Source: Staphylotrichum longicolle
Taxonomy: Eukaryota > Ascomycota > Sordariomycetes > Sordariales > Chaetomiaceae
Direction: 5' to 3'
Length of the DNA: 64,000 nucleotides
NCBI GenBank assembly: GCA_019096155.1
Contig: JAHCVI010000001.1
Span: 15,029,243 to 15,093,242, forward strand
The position numbers and the translations under genes were made by a program. The notes under the pieces are model-generated. The model saw nothing but the letters and a program-made list of their open reading frames with translations. It had not been told where the DNA came from and ran no database searches. Position 1 is the stretch's first letter. The number at the start of each line of letters is the position of its first letter. Positions 22,301 to 32,407 of the stretch are shown one piece after another.

Positions 22301-22734
22301 GTGCGGGCGGCGGGTTTGGCAGCGTGCCAGCCCATTTGCAGATGCATGCGCATGGGCACGGACATGGGCATGTGAGGGTTGGGTCGGGGCTGTCGATGTG
22401 GAGTTGTTCCGAGACCGACGAGGTGGGCGGCGGCAGTGGCACGGGGAGTCCGGTTCTCGGAGGAGTGGTGCCGCTGCAGCGGCCGGGGAGTGCGGGTGCA
22501 GTGTTGATGAATGGGGCAGCGCACAGCGGAGGGGGTGTGGTAGCGCCGCTGCCAGTGAAGCCGCCTTCGCTTGCGTCGCCGTTGCCGGGTGGTGTCGGTG
22601 CGGCGCAGTCTCTGGCGGTGGGCGGAAGTGCGTGCTCGCCGGTGCTGGAAGGGGAGGAGGCGGATGCGGAAGGGGATGGGTTTGCGCTGGCGCCGGCGTT
22701 GCCGGTGAAGAGGATGAGTGCGGGGAGCTTGTGA
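19342..22734 (+). CDS. 1130-residue acidic low-complexity protein of unknown function
   Basis: Intronless frame from ATG 19342 to TGA. No catalytic domain was recognised. Order: a Pro-rich N-terminus (residues 1-160); a basic patch with KNPMSSLLLRRK near 215-225; a Ser/Thr-rich segment with SRFSFDMGG near 397-405; a strongly acidic block near 436-491 (FDDFDEDFDYDAMMDDDG) followed by GFVFQRSNPASSLASP; a second acidic block with repeated NFDDY/FDDFDFDDE near 765-795; DGFYGQEFGFYS; a Gly run near 905; then His/Gly-rich and Val/Ala/Pro-rich tails. The alternating conserved short motifs and disorder fit a cytoplasmic scaffold or regulatory protein rather than an enzyme. The frame has typical coding composition through 3.4 kb, which makes a real gene likely. 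It sits between two HET genes. Confidence 0.85.
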   Translation: MLSHLRFHRRAPSNPTSPLPEHAPSWDPAAQRDHPPPPPDVSPNPNPRPRSPTASQLPPTLPPIVRVASTGSDLLPAPHGDAPPASHDARPPLPGPAYDDTTRPGFIGGVALRNQRNALQEQQGPDLASAMGHHPENQLSRAKPPPPPINTGLAARPAISIDKRAKSSWFSASTDLQVPGGTGKRPAGTRLTSDPAPASASEPQKGRKGLPFLKNPMSSLLLRRKTAQTVVETQPPSPSYDPRIKGTRVHDFSAPRPKRTVSRTDTVVAQHEPNPTTTGVADGSESTTTSLGGSKGGSFREPGWDAPQDIKPSVGEDAGRLPESTLVPDSSMHSTTSNDGSGPSLYTSSSAASRSTQVVPLAPLASASVRTTASRQFSLSGMSRKDSVASAVPRHMKSTSSRFSFDMGGAAQQEKLLEERHRQRAQEKKTTDGPADNDARFDDFDEDFDYDAMMDDDGLEERIPGVNADYEYEEEENFDADLDPDNDQENFAGFVFQRSNPASSLASPHTPAMLATPRDATGAAIGFAMTKDTTPTSDSPAFPLPLSLPKHDDMHDIDNEEMEGEDVDDPQEAVFRPSYVPATVDSQRPARSENDDIYFDDGLADELDFEHDGTYFDESIFDNHDTDQYGRPIPGAFAQAKEAMVAAQQKQQHAKHDSDLTSASGLSAAAQSTGDTSLSAGPHQQAGEDALKQPPVEPVIDIPGQDLNYQAALAAAAQMAAASGKFIRSSSPEEPVDIAEAEAEADLVETQDEPTAGYVEDYTDDFVTNNFDDYGTDTNFDDFDFDDEAIIAEANASALANDSDGFYGQEFGFYSAPIPHHQPHISSSSTSAPPTPSSTTNGLTSENLYHYSAGGYFGPPTSSLNRSTSGRVVCREPNLTPITERSEYSNRNSVLSFTLPPAIDASGGGGGGGAGARNSTNSNANSITSPGLAQLALLPEDDMEMGLSLEGLMRLRSKAWGGSERGSRGSSREGSPRSERAVLTAEGAGGGFGSVPAHLQMHAHGHGHGHVRVGSGLSMWSCSETDEVGGGSGTGSPVLGGVVPLQRPGSAGAVLMNGAAHSGGGVVAPLPVKPPSLASPLPGGVGAAQSLAVGGSACSPVLEGEEADAEGDGFALAPALPVKRMSAGSL

Positions 22735-23338
22735 AGCGGGAGTTTCATATTCCTCCACCTCGTCCACTATCCTCCGACTGCACCCATGTCGTTCTCCTGT
22801 CACACTTTCCCTTCCTATGCCGAGAGGGCTGAACAACAAAGGGAAACGAGAACTGATACACTGAAGGGGCGCAGCATAAACGTGACATGACGAGGGTGAT
22901 TTGCCACATCCGGTTTCGTTTGGCCAACTAATGTCACGGAGGTACATTACATTCTGTGCTGTCTTATATTACACATGAGCCGCCTGTCAGGCTCGGAAAC
23001 TAGGCACACGGTTGGGATAGACGGGATGGCGTGGGACTGGTTGGCACAAGGTTGGAAACGGGACTACCACTGGGTGGAGTTGGGTATTGTTGTATTTGTC
23101 AGCCCTGGTGGGCTTAATGCTGAGATCACGTTGCTCTACAATGCTTGATCCGTGGTGAGAGAGGGGTTGGTGCTTGAAGGTGAAAAAGATCAGCAATCCC
23201 GCTCAGATCAACGCAGGCCCGAGCCGGAAGAAACGTTGGGCCGAATGACACTGCTGGGCTGGGATGGGCCTAGCGTGAGCATTCCTTCAACTTTCACCAT
23301 TGTCTCTCCACGAACAGTGACAGTTGTGACAAACCGCC
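22735..23338. other. Intergenic, nothing seen
   Basis: 3' region of the 1130-residue gene and promoter of the second HET gene. No repeat or ORF of note. Confidence 0.5.
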
Positions 23339-25715
23339 ATGCTCTCCTCATCACTTTCGTTTCCATCATTTGGCGCCGCGCGCTGCAGAGGGTGCGACCA
23401 CCCCCGGCCGCCGTACAATGGGGGCTACACATCGCTGCGGTCAAGCCTGGGCACCATGCTGTCCAATGCCAGGTACGTCGGCTGCGACGTCTGTGCAGTC
23501 CTCTCGGACGGCATTCTCGCGTTTCTCTCGGACAATTCCTGCGGTGTGACGAGGGAAGATGTGGACCAGCTGCGGATCGACTTTAACTTGGCCGGCTCGA
23601 GGCGGAGTGTCGAGGTGGTGCTGTTAAACACGCCTGTGAAGCTGTCGTTCTTTGTTTCCGAGGGTGAGTTTGACCATTGACAACTCTGACATGGCAAGCA
23701 CTGACACTGGAGGCTAGCCACCCCCTGGTTGACCAAGAGTCTCCCCGATGTGCCAGTCGGAAAGGAGATCCCCCGCTCCACGGCATCCGACGAGAGCTTG
23801 GCCTGGGCCATCCAGCAGCTCCAGCACTGCCAGCAGTCCCACCAAGCCTGCAACAGCTTCTCCCGCGCACCCCTCCCCAGCCGGGTGCTCGACGTGTCTG
23901 GCGCAGGTGAGAGCGGCGTGCGGCTGTACGTTTCCGAGGGCGAGACGGCCCCCTACGCGGCACTCAGCCACTGCTGGGGCCACAAGCCCTTTCTCCGCAC
24001 CCTCTCCGGCAGTCTGGACGCGCACCGGTCCGAGATCCCCTGGGCGCGGCTGCCCCAGACGTTCCAAGACGCCGTCGCCTTCACGCGCAAGATTGGCGTG
24101 CGCTATCTGTGGATCGATAGCCTGTGCATCGTGCAGGACGACCAGCTCGACTGGCGCCGCGAGGCGGCCAAGATGGCGTCTGTCTACCAGGGCGCGACCC
24201 TTGTCATCTCAGCGGCCAAGTCGGACGGAGCGTATGGCGGGCTGTACGCGGACGTGCCGGAGAGGCACAGGACGTATACTGTCAGCTTTTCCCCAGACCA
24301 GCATCACCACCACACCTCCGACAGCCTCTCCTCATCCGAATCCGAAGCCGCGAACTCTCAAACCATCCACTTCCGTGTCTCCCTCACTCACACCCACCGC
24401 CTCCTCTCCCCATACCACGCCTCCACCGCTGCCGCCCTCCCCATCTTCACCCGCGCCTGGATCCTGCAAGAGCGCCTCCTCGCCCCGCGCCTCCTCCACT
24501 TCGGCCCCGAGGAGCTCTCCTTTGAATGCCTGGCCTCTGCCGCCTGCCAGTGCACACTCACACCCCACACCTCTCCCCCTCAACAACAACAAGACCCAAA
24601 ACCAAACGGAACCAGCACCGGCGAACCGACATGGTACCGCAACATGCTCGACCGCACCGCCCGACCGAAATACTACTACAGCCTCCCGCGCTGGCAGCGA
24701 CAGGTCTTGCTGCAACCCCACGACAACGACAACGACAACGGCAGCGACGAGAACGGCAACGCGGACCTGCGCCTGTGCTGGCGCCGCCTCGTCGAAGACT
24801 ACACCCGCCTGCGCCTGACGTTCGAGCGGGACGTGTTCCCCGCCATAGGCGGGATGGCGCGGGTGATGCAGGGCGTCTTGAGGTCGAACCGCGCACCGAA
24901 CCCGAACTTGAATCCGAAGGCGGAAATGGAAATGGAAATGAAAACGGGGGAGGGGCGAGCGGGGGGGACGAGAGCAAGATATGTTGCGGGGCTGTGGGCG
25001 GACGGGTTGGTGGTGGGTGATCTGCTGTGGCGGGTCGAGTTGCCGCCGGGGCCGCCGCCTGGCTCGGTTAAGAGCGGGGAGAGCGGTGGTGATGAGGGGG
25101 AAGAAGAAGGGTGGGAGGGGAGTGGCGGGCGCGGCCGCGGCCGGGGCGTGGAGGGCACCGTCGTGGTCGTGGGCCGCGGTTAGGGTGCCGGTGGAGTTTG
25201 TGGGCGGGCAGGACGGGGTGGAGGCGGCGTGCGAGGTGGTGCAAGTAAAGTGTGAGCTGGCCGGGGCGGATGAGATGGGGGAGTTGAGGAAAGGAGGCAG
25301 CTTCCTGGTGTTGAAAGGGCGGTTGATCCCTGCGAGGCTGAGGTTCAACGACGCAAAAGACCCGCAGCCGTGGAATGTGATCGACTTGGATATTTTGGAC
25401 GGGGGACATGTGAAGAATCTCTGGGCGGATGACGACTGTCGGGGGCTGGTGGCGGCGGAGGGGGAGCAGCCGAGGGTGTTTTGCTTGGTCGTGGGTCGCA
25501 AGCTGCCGAGGCGGGAACTGCTTTGTTTGGTTCTGACCCGGGTCCCGGAGGATGAAACCACAGCGGACCAAAACCGGGCGCCGCAAGAGGACGGGTATCT
25601 GTACAAGCGGATTGCCCTGCTGGAGATCTTTGGCGGCCCGCCGAGCCCGGTGCTCTGGGGATGGGTGCACAACCTCCTCGCCAAGGGAGAGGATGCCTTG
25701 GTACGGATCGTGTAG
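23339..25715 (+). CDS. HET-domain protein, second in the window, frame shift near its 3' third
   Basis: Exon 1 (23339-23663) encodes an N-terminal Cys-rich segment (CRGC near 16-19, GCDVC near 48-52). A 54-nt GTGAGT...TAG intron follows and exon 2 begins at 23718. HET hallmarks in exon 2: YAALSHCWGHKPFLRTL, RLPQTFQDAVAFTRKIG, YLWIDSLCIVQDD and MASVYQGATLVISAA, then ARAWILQERLLAPR-like (FTRAWILQERLLAPRLLHFG). The frame runs to a TAG near 25183, but the family's conserved WRAPSWSWAAV block and about 175 further residues up to 25715 lie in the next frame. The shift falls in a G-rich, low-complexity stretch between about 25060 and 25150, and no intron with consistent phase was found. It may be a sequence error, a lesion or an unusual intron. 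Confidence 0.85.
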
Positions 25716-25827
25716 CCAGCTTGGCTGGTGCCAGTTGGCCAGCCTCAATGCCAGGCGACAAACTGTTGTACACGTGAATAAATACAGCAACACTATCCTC
25801 AACAGTTGCATACATAAGCTTGTACAC

Positions 25828-27565
25828 TCAACTCACCCCCTTCCCCCACAAATCCCTCCAAAACTCCTTCATCCCATACCTCTTCTCCCTCCCCTCCACG
25901 ACGCTCACCCCGCTCTCCGTCCCGCCCCCAAACAGCCCTCCCATCCCGCCTCCTTGCCCACCACTCCCGCCAGATAAACCCATACCGGCTCCAAACGGCC
26001 TGTCCACGAGCGACCGCGCCGGCTTGATGGCACGCGCGCGGATCTCTGCCGCGATCTGTGGCGCGACGTCGGCGAAGCAGTTGCTCAGCTCGCGTTCGAG
26101 GCTGAAATAGGGCTTCTTGGCCAGCTCGGGTGCGAGGAGGTTGTATGAGCGGGTGAGGGTGTTGAGGTTGTTGATCGCCAGGGTCATGTAGGCTGACTCG
26201 GCTGCTTCCCAGGCTGGATCGCGGAAGGGGTGAGATGGAAGGGTTTCATGCTGGGGGCTGGGGCTGGATTCGTCGGTTGGAGGACTGGAAGACGAGGGTG
26301 ATGTGGAAGAGAGTTGCAGCATGACGACGTCGTCGGTGGAGTTGGTCGGGACGGAGATTTGCTCCGGGTTGCGCCGGCGCGGGTTGTGGAGCGCCTCGGC
26401 GCGGGCGTGGGCGTTGGCGCGAGCGATCTGCTGCTCGAGGGTGCCGCCGCGGGCCGAAATCATGCGCGAGGCGTGGCGCTTCCAGTCGTGGCGCAGGCGG
26501 CCGCGGAAGTTCTCGGCGGCTTTGGCGAGCTCTTGCTGTTTCTCGATCCAAGGCGGGACGATATCTTGGCGTTTGATCATCTTGTTCATGATGTATTCCG
26601 TCTAGGATAGTTGTCAGATGGAGTGGGAATGTATATGGGTTGCCGCGCTGGAGACTTACGGTATCGATGAATGGGTTGTCCGCCCGGGTGTCACGCTCCA
26701 CCCCCTTGCCGCGGGGGATGTTCTTGAACTGACCCCTGGCGATGGCATCCTCAATCCGCTCATTCGCCAACGCAGCCAGCCCCGTCACGGTGTTCGGCAT
26801 GGCCCTCGCGCCCGGCGCAAAGCGCTCCCTAAATTCCCGTTTCATAGCCTCCCGCTCCGCCTCGCTCAACCCCTTGTCCTTGACGCCCATTCCCGCATAC
26901 GCCTGCGCCTTTTCCCGCGCCCCCGCAGCGCGCCGCCCGGCGCTCATGCCAACATCCCTCCGCATCCGCATATCCACCGGCTCCAGTTGGATGGGTTTCG
27001 GCTTGCCGCGCAACTCGGGCGCCAACGGCTTGCGGGCGTCATCGAGCATCCGCAAGACGGCATCCTCGGTGGATTCCTGCCCCGTCCACGCGTGCGCCGA
27101 AGCGATCGCCCGTGTGCCCAGCCCGGCGGAATCCGGGATGCGCGAGGTGATGCCCGCCTGCTCCAACGCAGCCGCGTGTTCTTGGTGAAACTTTGCGGTG
27201 GCTACCTTGTCGAGCAGCTTGGCCTTGAGCTCGTCGCTGAAGCCTGCTTCTTCGACGGCGCGGCGGCCGGCTCGGCCTCCGGTGAGGAGGGCTTCTTCGG
27301 TTGCTTCTTGGAGACGGCGGGCCATGGGGCCTAGTTCGGGGTCGGCTCCGGGGTCGGCCCTGGAGTCAGGATCGACATCGGCGGACTGTGATGGTGTGTT
27401 GTGCGCGGCATCTTGGGGTTTTGTCGGGCGGGGGGAGGCGGCGGGGAGGGAGGACGAGAGCGATCGACGAAATTGGGCTAGGGACTGTCGAAATGCTGGC
27501 TGAGCGAGTGTGTGCAGGCGTTGGGCCCGGAGGCAGCCAGCGCAAACGAAGGGTGTCGATGCCAT
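25828..27565 (-). CDS. Mitochondrial DUF1992 / DNAJC28-type protein
   Basis: Two exons, 27565-26660 and 26601-25828, with a 58-nt GTAAGT...TAG intron, give 559 residues. The N-terminus (MASTPFVCAGCLRAQRLHTL...FRRSLSSS) is Arg/Ser/Leu-rich without acids, like a mitochondrial presequence. The DUF1992 (DnaJ subfamily C member 28 conserved) domain straddles the intron: ERIEDAIARGQFKNIPRGKG, then DNPFIDTTEYIMNKMIKRQ and VPPWIEKQQEL, then FRGRLRHDW. No J domain (HPD) is present, as is usual for fungal members. The C-terminal part has NNLNTLTRSYNLLAP, which fits the family, and a Gly-rich stretch. The family is linked to mitochondrial and Golgi chaperone functions; the specific role is unknown. Confidence 0.9.
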
Positions 27566-28278
27566 GGGCGAGGGGTGTCGAGCGGGATCAGTGAAAAAAA
27601 TCCAAAGAACGATGGAAGAAGAGCAAATGTTTTGTCGATGGTGACGAAGGCGACCAAAGATAAGCGGTCCGTAATCGTCACAGTGCGATGACGCACACCC
27701 CACCCCACCAAGTGAGGATGTCCTACCCCAGATTTTGGATTTCGAGGGAATGGGTCCCTGCATGCATCAACTCAAATCCGACGTCTCTCTCGTCTCCATC
27801 CCACGTGGTGAGCACGTTAGATGGGTTGAACGAGGGCCCCTTCATGCACTGTCAAAAGCCTTCACGGTCGGAAGTCTGCTCGCAAAAAGGCGTGCTGCGA
27901 CCTGTTTCACCTCCCAGGCGGGTCGCTCAATCACTCAATCGCTCAATCACTCAATCGCTCAATCACTCAATCATCGTTTGAACAGTCGACCGCACAACTC
28001 AACAGCAAGACGACTTCGCGTTTCTCTTTTTTTGTCTTGTTACACAGCCAACGCAGGCTTCTTGTACAGGGGCCGTATATCCCAGCTAATGCGACAACTC
28101 CAGCAAAATGCTCCGTGTATCCCGATAAGTGCCTTCCCTGGTATGCATCCCATGTCCGCCCAACCATGCCAACCAACCTCAACGCCGATATTCCCACAAC
28201 CAAAAGAAAAAAAAAAAAATACAACGCCATGTTACAATGCCACCCATCACCTCATACCAACAACACCGTTTTACCACC
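27566..28278. other. Intergenic with tandem repeat
   Basis: Divided between the DUF1992 gene promoter and the GNAT 3' region. Holds the CTCAATCA repeat at 27926-27975 and an A-rich stretch near 28204-28219. No gene. Confidence 0.5.
27926..27975. repeat. Tandem repeat, 16-bp unit CTCAATCACTCAATCG, three copies
   Basis: The 8-bp half units CTCAATCA and CTCAATCG alternate for about 50 bp, giving three 16-bp periods and a terminal partial copy. Confidence 0.9.
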
Positions 28279-29167
28279 TCAAGCACACACCTCCCTCCAC
28301 CCAAACCCCTCGCTAACCCGCCTCCCGCACGCCCCCAACCCCTCCCCCCTCGCCTCCCTCATCCCCGCGCCCAACCCGGGCCCCAACGCGAGCGCCGGAA
28401 TCTCCAAGAACTCCCCTTCCCCCTCCAGCTGCACCCTGAACCTGCCCACCTCCCTGAACCCGAGCCTCTGGTACAGCCGCAGCCCCATGGGGCTCGCAAA
28501 CACGGTGGTGTACACGCCGAACCGCTGCGCCTGCTCGACGCCCCACTCGGCCAGCGCGGTGCCGGCGCCGCGCCGCTGGAAGGACGGGTGGCAGAGCAGG
28601 ATCTTGAGGAAGACGTGCCCGCCGTCCGGGCGGTAGCGCGCGTCGAAGAGGGAGGCCTTGTGCTCGGCCAGCGCGGCGCGGAAGGCCGACTGGCGCGTGA
28701 GGTTGCCGATGGTGGTCGGGGCGGTGGGGAAGGTGGGGGATGTGGGGGATGTGGGTTCTGGAATCCGAGGGTGGCGAGGTTAGTTGATTGGTTGGAGACG
28801 GGGATGGTGGGATGGGGGATAAGATGGGAGTGAAGGAGGGGAGGGGGTGGCGACGGGGCGGGTTAAACGTACCGACTGCGCTGCGGCGGCGCGGGGGTGG
28901 CGGCTGGGCTACCGTCGGCATGTCCCAGGCGCTGAAGGCGACGACTTTGGTCGTCGAGGTGTAGGCGTTGACGGGCATCTCGCAGACTACGACGGTGCTG
29001 GTCTCGAGGTACTCGGCGCATTTCCGCTGGCAAAGGGCCGCGAATTCGTCGGGGTAGAGGTGCCGGTCGGGGAAGCGGTACGGGTAGACCGGGTCGAGCG
29101 GCGAGGCGCCGATGAGGACGTCGGTCATGGCCGGGAGATCGGCCTGGGTCGCGAGCCGGACGATCAT
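28279..29167 (-). CDS. GNAT-family N-acetyltransferase
   Basis: Two exons, 29167-28873 and 28757-28279, with a 115-nt GTACGT...CAG intron, sum to 257 residues in frame. It begins MIVRLATQADLPAM, the usual first strand and helix of fungal GNAT proteins. The acetyl-CoA pyrophosphate-binding loop is QRRGAGTALAEWG (159-171), preceded by the beta-4 strand HVFLKILLCHPSF. The last motif is ASPMGLRLYQRLGF. The acceptor substrate cannot be read from sequence. The segment around the splice site is Pro/Thr-rich and poorly constrained. Confidence 0.9.
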
Positions 29168-31124
29168 TGTGGAATGCGGATTTTTGCCGTTGGAGGAGGG
29201 TAAAGGGTAAAAAGGTAAGGGGTGGGTATTTGCAGATGAGGTGTGGAGTGGCTCAGATAGAGTTGAAGATCATCTGCAATTAGGGTGTGAGACGAACGAG
29301 TTAGGGTGCGTCTGATGGGCAAATCTTTTCATTTTGATTTTGCAGCGAGGGGGAGATGGCGAGTTTTGTCTCAGCACCGGAGCGTTCCGTGACCTCATCT
29401 CCCAACCAGAAACCTGCCTTGGAAATGTGTCTTGGCATGCCCAAGCCAATGACGACGATGACGTAGCAGCGCCAGTGCGCCGCTCGGTCTGCGCCTGGCC
29501 CCTAGCCGCGCGAGCTGAGGAGGGCCGTTGATTGGCGGCTGGTGCTTCGTGTTGGCCTTGGCGGCGGACAAATCCCAGACAGCTGGGATTCAGGGTCTGT
29601 CTGCCGTGTGGGGCAATCTTTTAACCCTCTCGACCCTCCGCCTGGACCCCGCGTTGACACTGCTCTGAACTGAGTCGTGTTTGCTGCCATGAATCGCGAA
29701 GTCACGTTACGAGGTCTAGACTGGCTCTGCGCGGGGATGTCCTCACAATAGTGGGAAGGAATACGACGCAGAGTTTCTCCGGACAAGCACTTTGTTTCGT
29801 TTCCTGTCTGGTGTAAGTGCTTCGGGAACACTGATCCTTCAGCTGCCTGGATCCCAATAGCCTGCAAATGACGTGTTGTCATGAGCAGTAACCTCCCTGA
29901 GGTCACCAAACTGAACAGAGCAAACCAAACTTGGGTGAGAGTGCAAGACAGAAGCCAGCCAAGCAACATGGCAGCCTTAGGGAACGCAGCGTTGGCTGAG
30001 AGAGCTGGAGGGTTAGGGTTGCACCGGCTTGCTCAGAGGGTGGCAAATAACCGTCCCCAGGGCCGGTATTCCGCCATCCCACACTTGTGCCCACCTGGTG
30101 AACCTTGCTTTCGCTCCTCTCTCCTCCTTGCCGGTTACACAACCACCAATCAGGCAGTTCTACACCAGAACCGATCAGGGGCTGTCAGTCACGCCCCGTC
30201 CTCACCGAGAGGATCGTCTCCGTTCAACCTTCTCACGGACTAGCCCTCGTCCGATGCCCAACTCGTAGCTCCGGGTTTTCCCATGATGTGCTCGCTGCTA
30301 GATGGCCCGAACTGGAACGACGGGATGAGCTTTAGACGGCATCGTGAGAGGAAAGGATAAATAGCGGCCTAAGGTTTGGTGTTAGACAGCCATGAAGCTA
30401 TCAAGCAGTACACCGGTTCCAGAACGGAGAAGACACACCTCACTTCAAGCCCCTCAAATCCAAGACGGGCATCACATAAGCCTTGCAGGCAATGCCATCC
30501 ACAAACGAGCAAACAGAACAGATCGTCCTTGAGCAAAGCCCACCAGACATTCTTGCCTTGATCGAACACCCAAGCCCAACTGCGGCCCGGGGGCCTTACA
30601 CCTCACTGCTGCGGCACAATGGTGAGGTTTCTCCACCAGCAAACCTGCCGTCATTGGTTCTGATCCTGGGACCACCAGAGTTTGTGTGGCCTGGGTCCGC
30701 TGGGGCATCGCCAACCACTGGAGCGGAGAACTGGCGCTTGCTGGTCAGTACTTTCTCCTACGCATTGCCCTGTGACAACCTGAAATAACTGCCCCCATGC
30801 TGACATCACTCCAGACAACGAAACACAATCAGGACGGGTCAAAGCTGTAGTGCTGGCATACCACCATCTATCCGAAGCAGACCGCCACTTGACCTTTAGA
30901 GTTAGATGGTGAAGGTGTCGCGGTTCTTCATCACCGCTAGAGGACACGTGGGGACAGGGCTGTACATACCATCTGGAAGAGGGCGCTCTCTTATGCATCA
31001 TGTACGGCGCGCAGGTTCCGTATATCTTCCGGCTTGCAGATGGGGAAAGGTACAGGCTTGCTGTTGGGATGGCGTATGTTAACGATTGTATGGATGGGTC
31101 TGTCTTGTCCACCCACACAGTGTG

Positions 31125-31146
31125 CCCCCCCCCCCCCCCCCCCCCC
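31125..31146. repeat. Poly-C tract, 22 nt
   Basis: Uninterrupted C run between ...cacacagtgtg and aatggttcg. Length is likely to be polymorphic. Confidence 0.9.
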
Positions 31147-31728
31147 AATGGTTCGACTGTTGATGTAAGGGGGCCTGCCATGTGTTTGACATAACTTTAT
31201 GTAGGCCTTTTGACGTCGGCGGCACTTAGCTAATGGTACACTTAGCTAATGGACATCCTTAACTTGCCAAAGGTGTAGCCCGCTCCCTGCACCGTGACAC
31301 GGCCATCTTCCCCGGCCCGCACACGACCCAACCCCTTCAAACCGTTTCCTATCCTACACGCGTGGCGGGGGCAACGGGAGGTTGCGTATTCCCACCACTT
31401 ACACCTCACTTTGCTTTACGGCACGAGGTTAACCCAGCATTGCTGCCAATTTGAAAGCCGTCTTGTCTGGCCGTCGATGTTTATCCCGAAAAAAAGGAGA
31501 AATAAAGGGGCATGAACTTTGCGCCACACACATGTAACACGAGCGGTACTTTGGTCGCATCTCGGCGTACTCGAGAGGATGATCACTCAGTCTCTCATCT
31601 CTGACGACCGTGTTGGGGGCCGAGCACTCGAACCAGACTTGTCAATGCATCATGCGAACTAGGCAGTGGCGGCGATGTAGAGAGGCAGCGACTAACTATG
31701 TGAAGAGATGAGAGGCTGAATCAAAAAG

Positions 31729-31734
31729 TATAAG
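31729..31734 (+). promoter_or_regulatory. TATA-like element of the 31835 gene
   Basis: TATAAG, 106 bp upstream of the ATG at 31835, in an otherwise AT-poor region. Confidence 0.4.
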
Positions 31735-31834
31735 AAGACCCGTGACCGTAGAACAAGCTGATAGAATTGCCAGCCAGACAACACCACCTCATCCAACGCA
31801 TACTTGACTCGCCTTTCGCTTTAAACTCATCACC

Positions 31835-32407
31835 ATGCTCCTAACCTTCCTCATCCAAGCCGTCGCCACGGGGTTATTTGCCGTCACCGCGACGGCAGCC
31901 CCCCATGCTTCCACCGGCGCCACGGAGGCCATACCCAAGCACCTGCGGTCCCGGGACGCCGCCGAGGCCTGGATCGCGGCGCAGAACCTCACCGTAATCG
32001 AGGGCTTCCACAACGCGTCGGCCCCGCTCTCCGCGCGCGCCGACGTCCCGTCCGAGTGCAGCTTCAGCTCGCGCGAGAGCTTCTGGTACTACAACTGGCA
32101 GCTCCCCGAGGGGCAGACCGCCTGCTACGGCTGGACCGAGCCCACGTGCGGCTCGGGCTTGTGGAGCGACCCGGACTGGTCCGACCTGCAAAACGCCATG
32201 AACCGGCTCGTCGCCATGGACGGCTGGACCTCCAGGGCCACGGTCGGCAAATGGACCGCCCGCTTCGGCCTCTTCACGTCCGCCTTTAGCAACCGCGACA
32301 CGACCTTTTATGTCGTCGGCATGTTGCGCTCCCAGGTCAAGCCTACCAGGACCTGGTACAGCCGCAACTACGAGATTGCCCAGAATGATAGGTCTTCTAT
32401 CTGTTAA
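31835..32407 (+). CDS. Small secreted protein, four Cys, unknown function
   Basis: Intronless, 190 residues. The N-terminal signal peptide is MLLTFLIQAVATGLFAVTATAA. A LRSR at 37-40 could serve a Kex2-like protease, so residues 23-40 may be a propeptide. Mature part: sequons NLT and NAS, Cys at 75, 97, 105 and 190, aromatic-rich blocks FWYYNWQLPEG and DGWTSRATVGKWTARFG. The last residue is Cys190. The family was not recognised. The size, signal and few Cys fit a secreted effector-like or antimicrobial-type protein, but this is inference only. Confidence 0.8.
   Translation: MLLTFLIQAVATGLFAVTATAAPHASTGATEAIPKHLRSRDAAEAWIAAQNLTVIEGFHNASAPLSARADVPSECSFSSRESFWYYNWQLPEGQTACYGWTEPTCGSGLWSDPDWSDLQNAMNRLVAMDGWTSRATVGKWTARFGLFTSAFSNRDTTFYVVGMLRSQVKPTRTWYSRNYEIAQNDRSSIC

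Larger units (their letters stand above)
29168..31834. other. Intergenic, 2.7 kb, with a poly-C tract
   Basis: No frame with convincing coding character was found on either strand. A C22 run lies at 31125-31146. A TATA-like element for the next gene lies near 31729. Confidence 0.5.

Noticed and set aside
21823..22947. 374-codon and 280-codon minus frames over the end of the 1130-residue gene
   Set aside because: Arg/His/Pro-rich or Pro/Ser-rich antisense products of a low-complexity tail, with no domain.
24332..25684. 450-codon minus frame over the second HET gene
   Set aside because: Begins and ends without family features and is rich in repeated Arg/Pro; shadow of the HET gene.
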